Below are positions 25,901 to 39,378 of a stretch of DNA of 64,000 nucleotides, in pieces. Position numbers and translations under genes: made by a program. This DNA comes from Acanthochromis polyacanthus (Eukaryota > Chordata > Actinopteri > Pomacentridae). The stretch spans positions 13,877,983-13,941,982 of the forward strand of contig NC_067122.1 of assembly GCF_021347895.1 (NCBI RefSeq). Direction: 5' to 3'. Below the pieces are notes generated by a model. That model did not search any database. It saw nothing but the letters and a program-made list of their open reading frames with translations, and was not told the DNA's origin. Position 1 is the first letter of the stretch; each line of letters opens with the position of its first letter.

Positions 25901-27797
25901 CGCCACAAATGGCTACTTAATCAGGTTGGACAATGTGTTGTTGTGATTTGAGCGGCCCCAGTTTGGCGGCCAGAGCCACTCTATCCCCATAATTATTGTT
26001 CCGTTTCATCTGGAGAACTGGAGGCAGGAATGTAGTCCCCGGTCACCGGATGACTGATAGGTAGTGTCAGGATGAGCGTTGAGAGGAGTGGAAAGAGAGT
26101 GTAGAGCGAGAGATGGTGAAGATGGGAGGAAATGGCTGAGATTTGACCTGCAGAAGACGTGCAGTCCAGCTCCTGCAGCCCTGCTTTTCCCCCTTTTCAC
26201 CCCTTCGCTTCTTTCTCTCCAGCAAAAGCCGAGGCACAGGGACGGCGGACTTGCCTCTCTGCCACTGAGAGGAAAAGCAATCTCCTCGCCTAGTTGCTGC
26301 CGTAAGATTTGATTTGCCTTCCTCCCAGCGTGACAATTGGTTCTGTAGTCTGGATGCAAGTGTATTCATTGTGTGGGGGCATGGAGAGCACCAGGGAGGA
26401 GAGGAGGGGTGGGGGAGTGAAGACACCAGTTGTTACACCAGTAAACACCCGACAAGTTCAGCAGATGTCACACAGATAGGAGAGGAGAAGAGAAAAAAAA
26501 ATGTCACACAGCTGCCCTACTGTATGCATTATCGAGGCTGATGCGGCACAGTATAACATTTAAACAAGGAAGCAAGCTAGCAAAACATGGACAGACACAG
26601 TGACATGCACATGCTATTTTGAGTAAAAGACGCATAAAATGTCACCATTGGCAATCTGGCGCTTACAATTAAATTTAAAGACACTGTTTTCTCTTTCTTC
26701 ACCTTTTATGGTTTTAAAAAGCATCCAGACTATTGGGATTTTTTCAGACAACAGAAAATAACAATTGCTATTTTTTTGAATTACAGAAGATTAAAACTTG
26801 CTTAAACAAGGAATACTACAAGCTATCTTTTAAGCGAAGTTGCCATTTGAGACAAAATGGAAAAAAAAGTCAATTACATAAGTGAGTGGATCCTATCTGT
26901 CATGGATGCAACTCCTTAATGTCGTCAATTTAGTCGACAAAAAACATCCAGCCAGCTCCTCGTGGACATAAAATGCTCTTACTGACACAAAAAGGCACAG
27001 TTTAAACAAACAGAACAACAGACTAGACAGAATCAATTAAATCTGTCAGATCAAATTTTACTGCTTCATTTTGTGTTTGAGCAGCCTAAGGATGTGCCTC
27101 GTCGCTGCAGCTCGGTCACGGACTCCCCTCGGTCCCGGAAGGAAATGTTACACATTATGTCCCTTGTTATTGATATCCCATTGCTAAACAAAGGGATGAG
27201 GAGAGATAGATCCAGGGGGTTTACAGTGCAGACCAGCTGCAATTAATGAACAACAAAAGGTTTCATTGTCCTGCTAGGTTTGGTTGTTGTAAAGTAAAAA
27301 GAGCAGAGATGGGTAAAAAAAAAGGGTAAGAGAGTGGAAGGAAATTATAGCAAATACTGCAACAGATGAAAGATGGTCAGCGTATAAAAGCGGCTGTTGG
27401 CAGATGCATGTGGTCCTCTCATGTCATTATTTTTTTTGCCGGTGAGAATGCAGAGGAGTATGTGTGGGTCTACCTTTCGTATCCTATACACTGCGAGAAT
27501 GAAAAGAAATGCTTCACTTTGAGCCTCTTGCACATTCACATTCTTGCACACACAGGCTCTCTCTTCCCACTTCCCTACAAAAGCACCGCTCCAACAATCC
27601 CTGACTTGCAGGTCTGTGCTGGCGCCCGACGTCCTCGCCTCTGGGTCTGCACCCAGCAGCAGCTCGGATTCAGTCTGCATGACACCCACGTCACAGACGC
27701 AGACTATAAATGCACCTGTTTGGAGTGGGCTTCTTTTGTTTACCATGTAAGAAGGCAGAAACGCTCTTCGGCTGCTTGGATGCAGTAACCCTCTCCA

Positions 27798-27846
27798 ACC
27801 ACCAAGCCTTTGCCCTCTTCCTCGGTGAGGGCAAAGGTTTGATGGT
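27798..27846. other. Near-perfect 20-bp stem-loop
   Basis: Arms 27798-27817 and 27827-27846 pair at 19 of 20 positions, including one G-T wobble and with one C/A mismatch. The loop is 9 nt. The inner 11 pairs (CCTTTGCCCTC with GAGGGCAAAGG) are perfect. It can fold when transcribed from either strand. It is shorter than a normal microRNA precursor and I do not recognise it as any known RNA. Confidence 0.6.
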
Positions 27847-29656
27847 CACCACCTTCTTCCTGATTATAAAATTTCCCATAGACCCTCTGCCATCTGCTAG
27901 ATTATAGATTTCCCTCTTCCTTTAGAGAGGGTAGGGCCCCTGAGGGAGGATCAGTGGTAAAAAGGGTGAAAGAGTGCCTGAGGCAAAGCCATGGTTGTGG
28001 ATGAGATTACATTTTCTATTTCTGCCTGCTAAAAGGGGCCTGCCGTGATGAATACAGAGAGTTGTTACCATTTAATATCAACTGGCTCCCCTGCAAACTC
28101 AAATTATACACAATCAATTGTGACAGAGGGGTACACGTGTGACAAATAAGCTGCCACATTCTCTGCATCATTTCACTTCATCACCCATCAATTCACCCCA
28201 AACCCAGTAGCCCATTTGGAAATCAATCATGTTATGAAAGTGAGTGATTCTGCAGAGGGAACGTTTTTAAAAGACTTTCCTGCTTTGCTGCACTTTCTAC
28301 GTTTCTGAAATCTCTGTGACAGAAAAAAATGAAATAAACTGGGTGAATTAAAAAGCTATCATGGGGTCTCTCTTGTATTTCTGACCACAAGTGTTCAGTA
28401 TTGTTGGAACAAACGAAATAACAGCTTTTCTGAAACACAATGAAACTGATCCGTAAACACAACACAACTTCCTGCCTGCATTTCCGCCTCATTTTTCTCG
28501 CCTTCCTGTGTGAAATTCAACAAACATTTGTCCATTCAGACCAAAAACAACCTCCCTCCACCCCGCTTCTTGTAAAGTGAGGAAAAAGGCCAAAGTGCTG
28601 CTGCTATTGCTCGCTCCACCTGTGTAGCACACCCACAAAGAAAACTGCACATCATGCGGCTGTCTTTTATTCTGTAACAGAGACAATAGTCCAGACCAGT
28701 CTCCATGTCACTCAGGACTGCAGGCTCCACAGAAGTCCAGTTAGTAGAGATGTGATTAATTATACATACATTGATAGAAACAGCATTCATTATTCATGAG
28801 CTTCTCAACGTCAAAGCTATTTCCCTCCCTTTCAGCATGATGAAAAGATTTTAAATAATAGGCCCCCTCTGCAGACGTCTGCATTCCAGCGGAGTCGGCT
28901 GACGCTAAAGAAGCTTAAGTCAGAGCTGTTGTCTTACAGGGAATCACTGCTCGGGCCCAACATGTTTCAAACTGTTGGTAGCTGTGTGGCTTCCTGGGTC
29001 TGTGTTTTTGTTTTGTCTTTGTGTGCACAGACAAGGCTGCTGCTTTTAAGCCTTTCAGACAGAGTTATCGCGTCCACTTAGAATGAATAGGGGTCCACTG
29101 CGTCAACCAGGAACAGAGGAGCGGATAATGTTTCACTTAACACCTGTTCAGCGCTCCAGTCTTCAGACTTATGCTATCTGCAGATCAGAAAGGGAACCTG
29201 CGTATCTCCGTGACATTAGGATTCACACTTTTTCAGAGCAAAAAAGGTGGGAGGGAGGAAAAAGGCTCGACTATCTACGCTGTTTCCTAAAAGAAATCGG
29301 CTTACTTTTCCTAAAGCCTGTGGAGCCCAATCAAACTCAAATAGCAGGAACTTCCCCTTTAGGCAAGTCTTGAGGGATTTTCTTTAATTTGGATGTCAGA
29401 CTGAAAAGTTTTCACACTCCTCTCATCCCAAAATCCGTTAATGTGTGCATGGCGCCTCATGAGAGGTAGGTGGTGACTCTTTTGAATACACTCCGGAAAT
29501 GTTAAGGGGGACCGTCTAATCCAGGTAGGTTTTGTGGCTTTCCGGCCCCCTGGGAGGAAGCATTACAAACATGTTTTTAGCAGTCGTTTAATTTTTCTGA
29601 AAGAATTACTAGAAAGCTATTTCTCTCCTCAGTTGTGGCCTACATTAGCCAGTGTT

Positions 29657-29708
29657 GAGGGGGAGGGGGAGGGGAGAGGAGGAGGGGAGAGGAGGGGGGG
29701 GGGGGGGG
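29657..29708. repeat. G-rich tract ending in poly-G
   Basis: Repeated GGGGGA and GGGAGA units run into an uninterrupted G run of about 15 nt. More than four G-blocks with single-base loops satisfy the G-quadruplex pattern. The exact G count is unreliable in most sequencing. Confidence 0.85.
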
Positions 29709-31200
29709 CACGCTAAATTAGCGCACAAGATATTCCCAAAGGTTTCTCCCACCTCCCCTGGGCTGGGCCTTAAAAATAAACATTCAGCAACACTACAGAT
29801 TATGTAAACACATTCCCCCTTAAATGCTTACATGAGAGCAGCAACTGAATAAACAGCATAACTTTCAGTCACTTTTGAAATCAGTAAACTTAGAATTAAT
29901 TTTTGATTAACTCAATGCACACGAGGACGGCAGGAATTAGAAATCTGTGAATCTGTGCTGGGAGCAGATCAGCTTGCACTCTACAACATGGTGGAGCACG
30001 GCTCGGTACGATTTTTTTCTCAGCTGCTTAAAGGTGGCTGCCAGTCACATCGGTGCTGCTGTAGTCTCTCTGTCTCTCGCGCCCTCCCTCTCCCTTTTTT
30101 TCCTCTTGCTCACTGTGACAAGGCATCTTTCCAGACATTTTAGTTGGATGGAGATTTGCAGCAGCTCATTACAGACTGGGAGGCTCTGTGAGCGGATGCA
30201 GTCACTCGGAGATGGATTGAGTGGGTCTGTTTATTGACATGCCTTAATCTGACACTGGGTAAAGGGAATGAGTCACCGCCTCCAGACACACTACCACATC
30301 ACAGCCACTCCAGCAAATAGGGAGGCAGCACCTAGGATACAAGTGGAACTTCATCAGCGCTCATTAATCCAACAACCCCAGGCCACTCGCTCAAACAAAC
30401 CATGTTTACACTGCGTGTTGGCTGGATGGAGGGGTGATGGAGCTTTTCAAAGGGCATGTGTGCAGGTGCTCAGGTCTGAAACGCACGGCACAAATGCGCA
30501 CACTTTTGCCACACACACGCATACACACCAAAACATGTACTCCAGGCTTCTGCTCATCAAAAACTCGCCCGCCCTCCTAACCCACAACCCCCTAAACACA
30601 ATATCTGTGTACACCAGCTGCTAAAACTCAGTTGACGCACTTTGTCTCGCAAATCAGTGCTGGTGCTCAATTTGGGGGTGGATGATTGGGCTCGGTGCCA
30701 AAGTACGTATAATAGGGGGGGGCTTTTCATTTACCAGATCTTTCAGCCTGCGTCACAGCGAGGCTACTCCGATCAGTGATCCAGTCACGGAAGCCTGGTT
30801 AGCTTTTTGATCCTGTTTACTGGTGCTTCAACGTGAAGCACATCTGGTGATAATATTTGGGACGGTCCTTCTAGGCAGCTGTCAGTGCTGGGATTGACAG
30901 TAGAGTATTAGCTGCTTGCACATCACCACCGCATCTGCAAATCCAGCTTGTTAACAGGACTACGACAGAACGCCATCAGGGCACAGGCAGAACAAAACAA
31001 CATCTAATGCTTGGGGTCCCACACTACTGCTTGTTTTCCATCGCACTACTACTGTTTACCACATTGTCTGAGAGATGTAAACATGCGGATCCTTTGTATT
31101 TTATATTTAACTGTAAATTTAAAAAAAAATCCAAACAGAAGGGAGAAAAAGACAGAAATATGTGTGAAATGCTTAAGCCACTCACAAACACGAATAAGCC

Positions 31201-31217
31201 TTTTTTTTTTTTTTTTT
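31201..31217. repeat. Poly-T run (17 nt)
   Basis: This is a homopolymer in intron 2 about 0.1 kb from a CA tract. No SINE body is recognisable. Confidence 0.9.
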
Positions 31218-31318
31218 AAAGAAATGCACACATGCAGACACACAGGCAAAGCAAGCAAAGGGGAATAAAGACTATGTGAGTCAGAGAGGGAGCAACACAA
31301 CACAAATTTACAGTAAAG

Positions 31319-31360
31319 CACACACACACGCATACACACACACACACACACACACATACA
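31319..31360. repeat. CA-rich microsatellite in intron 2
   Basis: This is an imperfect (CA)n tract interrupted by GCAT and TA units. Confidence 0.95.
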
Positions 31361-31741
31361 TAAATATATACAGTGGCAGCAGGGCAGAAAGTCTGAGCGA
31401 GGCCTGCTGTCGTCTCCGTCAGGGACTGGGAGTCTGGCAGCTTGAGAGCAGGACTAGTGCATAGGGGTCCAGATGCAGCAGGCTTGACCCACTCATTCGT
31501 GAGGGGGGGTGGGGCGGTAGAGGGGGTGTTTTTTCGCAGCTGAAACACACAGGGATTAGCCACACTGACTTCATTTAATTTAATTTGTATTAGGGCCTTC
31601 TTTGGGGGCAAACATCGTTTTTCACTGCGGGGGGACAGACGGGGTCATGGAAAACAGCAACAGACGGTGGAGCTGCACCTCCTACCCCTGCAGTGGATTC
31701 ACAGGGGAAAGCGAGGCACTGTATTCTCAGATCTCCTGCAC

Positions 31742-31775
31742 GCACACACACAAACACACACACACACACACACAC
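31742..31775. repeat. CA microsatellite in intron 2
   Basis: This (CA)n tract has one CAAACA interruption. It lies about 0.4 kb from the CA tract at 31319. Confidence 0.95.
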
Positions 31776-34487
31776 CTGAGCACATATCTTGTTTCCCCCT
31801 AATTATGCCTATATTATCAAGTCAAATCTATCCAATTGGCATGCATCTTAGACCCTGCATCCACCTTTCCATGCCTTGATTTCTTGAAATGAAGACCTTG
31901 AATCCTTTTGTTCTGCCACCATAAACAACATGTAGTAATTTTGGTGCTTATCAAAGCTCCGCTGCGTGCGCTTGTACGCCCGTGTTTGTGTGTGTTGCAA
32001 ACACTAAGCTCTTATCTAGCAAGAACATATCTTAGGGGTGGATGTTTATCTGTGCTGATGCAGATTGGAGGAGTTCTCTTTGTCTCAGTGCAGTGGTACA
32101 TAATATTATTTGTCTTTTGTTTTTGTTTTCATCATCTATTTCTCCTGGGCTGATATAGTTTGATGTCCTATAGTGGAAAAATCCTTTTCGTTACCCCCAG
32201 GCATTTAATGTGCTTTTACTTGTAATCTGGGAAAAGCAGAGGAAAAAAATCTGTACACAATCAAATAATTCAACTCCCTTTTGTATTCTGCTGAACATGA
32301 CTTACACTGTTAAGCAGAGGGGGGAAAACAACTGCAGAGAGTGAGTGAGTACCCAACATGCCTCCTCACAATTTACAACAGCTCTGTGGAAAAATATGGC
32401 AGCGATCAGCCATCAAGTCTGCTGTAGCCAAAGCCTGCGGTCATGCGAAAGCTTCCTCTCTGTCTTGTGCAGGTGACATAGTCTGAGAGAAAGCTAATGT
32501 ACCATGCACTGGGAAAAGTAGTTTTTATTACAAACACATCCAAAAAAAAATTAAATAAATAAAAGAATGTGTGCATTGCCTTGTCTTCGCCAGACAGAAA
32601 GGGCTGTACTGCTGGAGCCCGTTCAAGACTATCAGGCACTCACTGGCAATCGTTTTTCCCTCTCTCCCCCAGCCCCTATCAAAAGATGTTACTGTGTAAA
32701 ATGTCAAAGAAAAAAGAGGCAAGAGAAGTAATCTCCTTCTCCTTTTTGATCGCAAGTGGAATAATTGGAACCCTCTTAGGCTCATTACATGAGTTGCCCG
32801 CCAGCCAAAAGACGGCTCCAACTGCCCTTCTTCATTCATGTTGGAGCTTTGAAAATATTGCTTCCTCTAGTAACAACTCTTTATGAGATGCAATGACTAG
32901 AGGTCCTGGTACCTACATTAACGGATAATCCCACAATGCCTTTGAAAATTTATCTTTCAACTACCACTGTCAAACATCAATTCTGAGCCATGGGAAGGAA
33001 ACAGCAACAATGTGGCTCCGTAATAATGTCATTATGCATATCGCACAGCACTTCTCACCCTCACTCTTTTTTTAACATTTTTTTTTGGCAATGCCGTTCT
33101 TCTCAATTACATAAGGTACTGCATATGGCTAGTGAGTTCATCTGGATCCTTATTACTAATAGGCTGGTCTTCATTGCTATTACAACTATGCTTGTAATTA
33201 TTGTGACTCTAATTACTATTACTGTATTACCCAAATTAACCTTATTCTGGGTTTAGATCACCCGCACTGACGGTAGCCAAGACATGCCTATGAAGAATGG
33301 CACCAATGTCCCTTCAGATAAATCCAGTATAATTAGCTGTGTGCCTTACAGGGCCTGTGTGATGGTAATAATTAGAGCTACTGTAGCAAAGGTCATGCAA
33401 AACAATTTAGAGAGGATGCTGGCTGCATGGGTAATGGGATGAGATGAGGGGAGAGCATGAATGTGGCAACTGCTCTGCTTTTCTGTCTTTCCGAGATGGA
33501 AGACAGAGTTGTTACTTTAGCTCTCCATTTGCTTCTTTTTTAACCAATGCTCTCAAAATAATAGGAATTGAAAACCCATTTTAATGGCAAGTAGACTCCC
33601 AGCTAACGCAGTTTAAATGGATCCATGATTAGATTTGAGGAAAGTGCTACAGGGTTCATCTGTGAACGGGGATCAGCTGAAATCGATTCGCTGCCTTTGA
33701 GGTGTGATAGCTGCTCCGTAACCCCGTTGTTGTATCTGTTCATTAGCTTGAGTTTAATGTGTTTATGCGTACCCTTAGCTATCACTATTAATTGTGAAAG
33801 AGAGAGTGGGGGGAGAGAGAACGCGAGAGATGTTCTGATCCACCCAAGTGCACAGGTTAATGAGCTGAGTCAAAAATGTTGACACAGAGGTAAACAAGTA
33901 CTCACACCAAGGTACTTCTATTTCTATGCCCTCCCCATGTGGCTTTGCTCTCTCTGCAAGTCCCAGACTGCTCCTAAACTAAGAGCTCAGGGTTCGCAGC
34001 CCGGATCCACCAGGAATTCGCACCGCTCCCTCACCTTGCCACCGTCACACCAGATGACATAAGTAACGGCCTCACCCTCAAATATAGCATCTCAAATAAC
34101 ACATATGCTCATGTGTGCTAGATTGGTCTCCATTCCCTGCTGAAACACAGAGACACACACAATTGTCTCACGAGTCTCAACAACACCTCCTTAGCAGTGA
34201 GTGTCACAAAGAACCTCAAACTGGTTCAAAGCTTCTCTTAAGATACAGCTTCTGTCTGTCACCTGAACTGAGCAGCTCATTAAATATCATTTTAAAAAAA
34301 GCTTTCATTACGGTCAACAAAACCGTGGTGTTTTGGAATTTTGATGTTAATTTCTTGCCATCTTGGATTTACATTTATTTCTGTGTCACATTTAGGTAAC
34401 AGTTCTATGCGTTGGTAAATGCTTTAATTTGTTTTGCAGATTAAAAATAAAATACTAGAAGATCAATACTATACACATCTGTTGTGT

Positions 34488-34694
34488 ATGTTAGCTTAGC
34501 ATTAAAAACTGGAAACAAGGCGACAGAGTCAGCTTTTAAAGGGGGAAAAGAATCTTCTTGCCCATCTTAAGCTTACTAATCAACATTTAATGTCTCAGAT
34601 GTTTAGTCTGTTCACAAATCCTGTGTGAAAATGGCAAATTTTGTTTTTCATGTGCTACAAAATTTGTTGGCCAGAAGCAGTGATATCCTGAAAC
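34488..34694 (+). repeat. Degenerate teleost interspersed repeat, copy A
   Basis: Starting at ATGTTAGCTTAGCATT and AACTGGAAACAAGG, passing through TAAGCTTACTAATCAACATT, and ending GTTGGCCAGAAGCAGTGATA then TCCTG, this matches a short non-autonomous repeat that recurs in many percomorph genomes. I recognise the sequence but cannot name the family with certainty. It is clearly diverged from the consensus, so the insertion is old. Confidence 0.65.
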
Positions 34695-35308
34695 CTTTAA
34701 AAACTATTCATATATATTTTCATGTTCAAAAAATATGAGGAAAAACTACAAAACCATCACTATGATGCTGCACTAATAAGATAAGAAAATAACTTCTCAA
34801 TTTAATAGTAAGTGTTGAGACACTGTTAAATAAAGGAACAAATATAGGTCAGTTTATATAAGCATTTACTCTTCTTGATATTTCAGAAGCTTTAAATACA
34901 CATTTTTAAACAGTAAAAGCTGAAGTCGTTGCATCAAATAGTAAATTAATATATATGTGTGAAAGTGATTAAAGGCAATACGAATTTCACTGATAAATTG
35001 CTGCTAAGATGTGGAATTTAGCAGTTTCCCCCAGTTAGATTTAACTTACTGATAAAATTCACTGGGGCTGGAGCAGAGGCATACGCTAAGATCCATATGT
35101 CTCTGTGAACGTGGGGGTTTAAAAAGCGTAAATTGTGATTATCATTGATCTCAGTTGTCAGATGCCTAATCTCAATGACTCATATCCACACTGGCCACAT
35201 TGGGTGACGATGAAGCATCCTCCCCCACATTTGAAGTCCCAAACAAGTGTTGAGGGAAGCAGTGATAAGCAGGTCCTTATCCTTTTAAAGACACTCCCGT
35301 AATCCAGC

Positions 35309-35341
35309 AGGGGTGGGAGGAGGGGGGAGGGAGGGGGGAGG
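35309..35341. repeat. G-rich tract in intron 2
   Basis: GGGG-T-GGG-A-GGA-GGGGGG-A-GGG-A-GGGGGG blocks satisfy the G-quadruplex pattern on the plus (template) strand. Confidence 0.85.
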
Positions 35342-36029
35342 CTTCAGCTTTAAGGGACTTAGTCTGGATTATAGCTAGTCCTCCAAATTAAACCAAAAGT
35401 CAGCTTTCTGCAGTTGCTCATGCAAGCTGGCAACTGGCTTGTTACCAGCGCGACAAATAAGGCAAACGCTGGAAGTCTATAATTAGAAAATTTTCTCAAT
35501 CAGCCACCAGACGAAGTAATGGGGGAAACACAGTAGCAAAAACCCGCCTAAAGTTCACATTCAGATGTTCTCTGTCCCCTCTCACTTCCCAGCTGACCTC
35601 CTGCGACTACACTCAAAATGTCTTCCATGCTGTGTACCTGACTCTGGTTGCCAACCAGCTTAGCCACAGACAAGCTTCTCAGCCAGGGCAAGGCTGCTCT
35701 GTCCCCATTGATGCTGCTTCCCACCGCAAAACAAGGCCAAATCTGGGGCTTAGAGGCTAAAATAATCATTACTGGGTAGCGAACAAATGAAAAGTCAGAA
35801 CACTACTCCCATGTCTGTCCTCCCCCAGCACTCTTGGTATTTTGTCTGCTGTCCTATCATGAACAGACAAAAAGGGGGCAGCCCCACATTAACATTTGGG
35901 ATGAACAACACTATGAACTGTTAATCAAAAAAGAGAAAAAAAAAAAAAGCAGAGCTATGGCTGGATTCTGCTTTTCAGGAATATTTAATCTAATCAAGGG
36001 CAACAAACCTTTATGCAATAATAAACTAA

Positions 36030-36234
36030 GGGAATAGTTTAACATTTTGAGAAATGTGCTTCTTTACCATTTTTTCTCTCATTTCAGCGTGTTTAATGAA
36101 GCTCATTAACTTAGTACTGGAGGTAAACTGTTGGAAACAACTAGTCCGACTCTATTCAAAGGAAGAAAAAAAATCTTTATGCAAGCACTGCTAAAGCTCC
36201 GTATTCAAAACATTATATCTGTTAAATCTGCATG
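36030..36234 (+). repeat. Degenerate teleost interspersed repeat, copy B
   Basis: GGGAATAGTTTAACATTTTG, then AGAAATGTGCTTCTTT, a GGAAACAACTAG core and CATTATATCTGTTAAATCTG resemble the 5' half of the same family as the copy at 34488. Together the two copies cover most of the element. Both are in the same orientation, about 1.5 kb apart. Confidence 0.6.
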
Positions 36235-36436
36235 TCTCTCCTCGCCAATAAATCTTCACATTAAATGAATAGATAGAGTTGTAACTCCCACTCTAAACGC
36301 ATTTAAATGTGCAATAAAAAAAAATTATAAATGTTTATTTTAAGAAGAATATTTGCATTTTGGGCAGCTACATGCGTTCCCTTGCAGTATTGAAGTTCCT
36401 TCGTGTGCATGCATGTACTGTGCATTTATTTTAATA

Positions 36437-36500
36437 CATCAGAATCTGATTTATTGCCAAGTAGTTTTTTTTTAAATGAGAGGAATTTGACAGTGTCTTG
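36437..36500 (+). repeat. Fragment of a second teleost repeat family
   Basis: CATCAGAATCTGATTTATTG, CCAAGTAG and, after a T-run, AGGAATTTGACAGTG match a dispersed repeat common in fish genomes (consensus with TCAGAATCAGCTTTATTGGC and GGAATTTGAC). Only about 60 bp remain. Confidence 0.5.
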
Positions 36501-39359
36501 ATGCATAAAGCTGACAAGTGCAACATTTCTAAAGAAGGATCAAACTTTTTTTTTTAAACAAAGCAAATATTACAAGTTACATAAACATAAAGTGTAGCAA
36601 ATTCAAGGAATTAGAAAAGTAATAAAAAGTAATAGAAATATTTACACTGTGCATGAATGCATTACAGCCTGCTTTGATATTACAATCCCTGGACGAGATA
36701 AGAGCCCTCGAACTCAGCTCCATAGTGACCTTCCTGCCGTGCTCCCCAAAGGAGGAGTCAATCTCTGTTATTAAAGCAGAGAGATTATAAGCAATCTTCC
36801 CTTTAACAAGTATAGACATGCTGCCTTCCCTACTCACTAGCTCCAAATAAAACTGAACTGGGAACAGCTAATCTTGAACTAAGGAGGTTACTGGGGAACC
36901 TACTGCACTCAGAGCAGCCTGACAGAGGCCAAGTGCTTTTCATTCATTAACTTGGCTGCCTCTGCAGTGCTATGTCAAATTGTGGACGTGAGGGGAAAGT
37001 CAAAACTCATGTCCCATTGTGCTCCACAGCCAGACGACTGAACCCTGAATATTATTGTCTGATGCTGTGAGAGAGTAGAAAGATGCGAGAAAGGTGGTTG
37101 TCAAGCTCCTTGCAAAGCAATAGCAACTATTATCAATAATAATAATGAGAACTATTAGTAGAATTTTCATCTTTCAAGCTCCAGAGTAGATATCTAATCT
37201 ATTCCCCTGCGCACATTCTTGTCTTACCAACTTGACCTGGTATCATTCAAGCAAAGAAATGGCTTCCCGCCTCCCTACAAACCAGATATGGGTGTAAATA
37301 ATATGCCTGGGCCATTTCTGAAAAGCCTTAATCCCAGGAAAACAAACCCAAGTGAAACGGGCCCACCTGAATTGCTTTCAGGAAAACTAGATAATCAAAA
37401 TGCAAAACAGCCTTTGATAGAAAAATGAGCCGAGTTCTAACAACAAATCCCCAACAACTAACATCAGCAGATTCTCCTCCTGAACTTTTACTTGTATTCA
37501 GGGTTTGGGTTTTTAATGTAATCACAGTGCATTCGGCGCTCCATCAATGAGCTATTCTGATTTATGTCAGCCTGAATCGGACCAACTGCTCAGAGGTTTG
37601 GGGAGACATCATGAATGAGAAAAGGAGCCACACATTGAACACATTAGGGGTCCCACCATCTCCTCAGACAGGGGGACAATGGCTAAAGGAGCCGAGATAA
37701 AGGAGAGGGATAACAGGGGTGAAGGAATGGCTGACGTTGATCAGGCAGAGAAGAATGGGAGAGCGGGAGAAAAGAAAAGAGGAGGCCCAAGACTCTGGCC
37801 ACACAGGGCAGAGGGAATGCAAGGACTCTGAGAGGCCTATACTTGGTCATAGCCCATTAGGCTGGCTGGGTGAAAATGCTACAGCTCATTACATGCTCTG
37901 CCTCTGTTCTGTGGATGAACAATGCACAATTACGCTACCCTGCTGCTCCTCTAGCCATACTGCTGCATGCCTCTGAGGCGGCTGATATTGCTGCTATAGT
38001 GGCTCGCCTGCCAACAGCCTCTGTGCTCATCAAACATCCCATACATGCACTCCCTAATGCAAATCCAGGTTTATGTCTAGAAACAAAAGCACTGTATGAA
38101 TTTGCTGAAATGAAAGGAGGAGAAGGAGCAGGAAAGGCTGCTCCACCGCTGGAGTGAACGAAACAAAGGTATAATGCAGCATTTGTGTGAGCAGCACAAT
38201 GACGTTTGCTCCCTTTTGTCTGCTCCACCTCCTTTAAAACTCTTTTAAAAAAGGCAGACATGTGACAAATGGATAATTGCTTTGTTTCCAGCTGAATTAA
38301 GTTTCACTCGATGGTACAATTACTGTAAAACGAGGTGCAGCCCCAACACGTAGATCCACATATGACTAAACTAAAGACACTGAAAGTACAGTGACAATAT
38401 CTGCAATGCAGTGAATAAAACAGGATTCATCTATCCACCAGCAAATTGGTTCACTTCAAGTCTTCCTCCTTTCCATTCTACAATTATGCATGCAGAAGTT
38501 GACATTTAATCTGATATGAGGAGGGGGGGAGAGAAATGCTAACTAACATCCTCCTGCTCCCTCTTTGTTTTAGGCAAAAAACAGGACACTTGGAAAGGTC
38601 ATTCTTCCCTGGTGTCAGAGCTGGCTGCTTGGAAAAGTTTCCATTCACACCGAGTATTGTTATGTTTCACAGAATCCCTCCCCCATTTCCCCATCATTCA
38701 AAAAGCAAAGCATCAGCACTCAGGAGAAAGCCCTGGGAACTCTCCTAACAATATGGTAACAAGTCTGGCAACCTGCAGTTCAACGAAGACTGGACAGTGG
38801 AAGAAATTACAAGCCTGATATCCATGAATTTTAATTAATACCTTTTCTCATTGCACATTTAGATGGAAAATAGTTTTGGCGCACACAATAGTCATTACAG
38901 GAGAGTTGTAATTACTTTTTTCTCACTTTGCTTACTTTCTGAAAAACATTCTGGTTTTGTTGTTCCATCACAGATCAGAAAAGAAGAAAATAATTTCCAC
39001 AAATATGGATGCCAGGTCTTTTGTTATTCTTATCTGCAAGGAGGGACTCATATATTGAAGGAGTGTCGATGTTTTCTTACAGTGCATGCCCATACACATT
39101 GTACAAATGTTTCTATTTTAATATTCCTAAGCCTCGGGGACGGAGGTGGGCACATTCCTCTAGACACGCACTGAATGCAACAGAAAAAATATAGTATTGT
39201 GAGCTCACACTGCAAATAGATTTCACTCCTGGTCATAACAAGTCTTAGGGTTTGTGTTTTTAAATGTGTAAGCTGACCTTTTCTTTCCTATACTAATGTA
39301 AATACAGGCATTTCCACCACAGGCAGCAAAATCTGCATTAATGAGAGATGAGGTTCTTC

Positions 39360-39378
39360 TTTTTTTTTTTTTTTTTTT
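39360..39378. repeat. Poly-T run (19 nt)
   Basis: This is a homopolymer in intron 2 with no recognisable adjoining retroelement. Confidence 0.9.

Noticed and set aside
31216..31611. Minus-strand frames with long Cys-Val runs near the CA tracts
   Set aside because: The repeats come from translating the (CA)n microsatellite.
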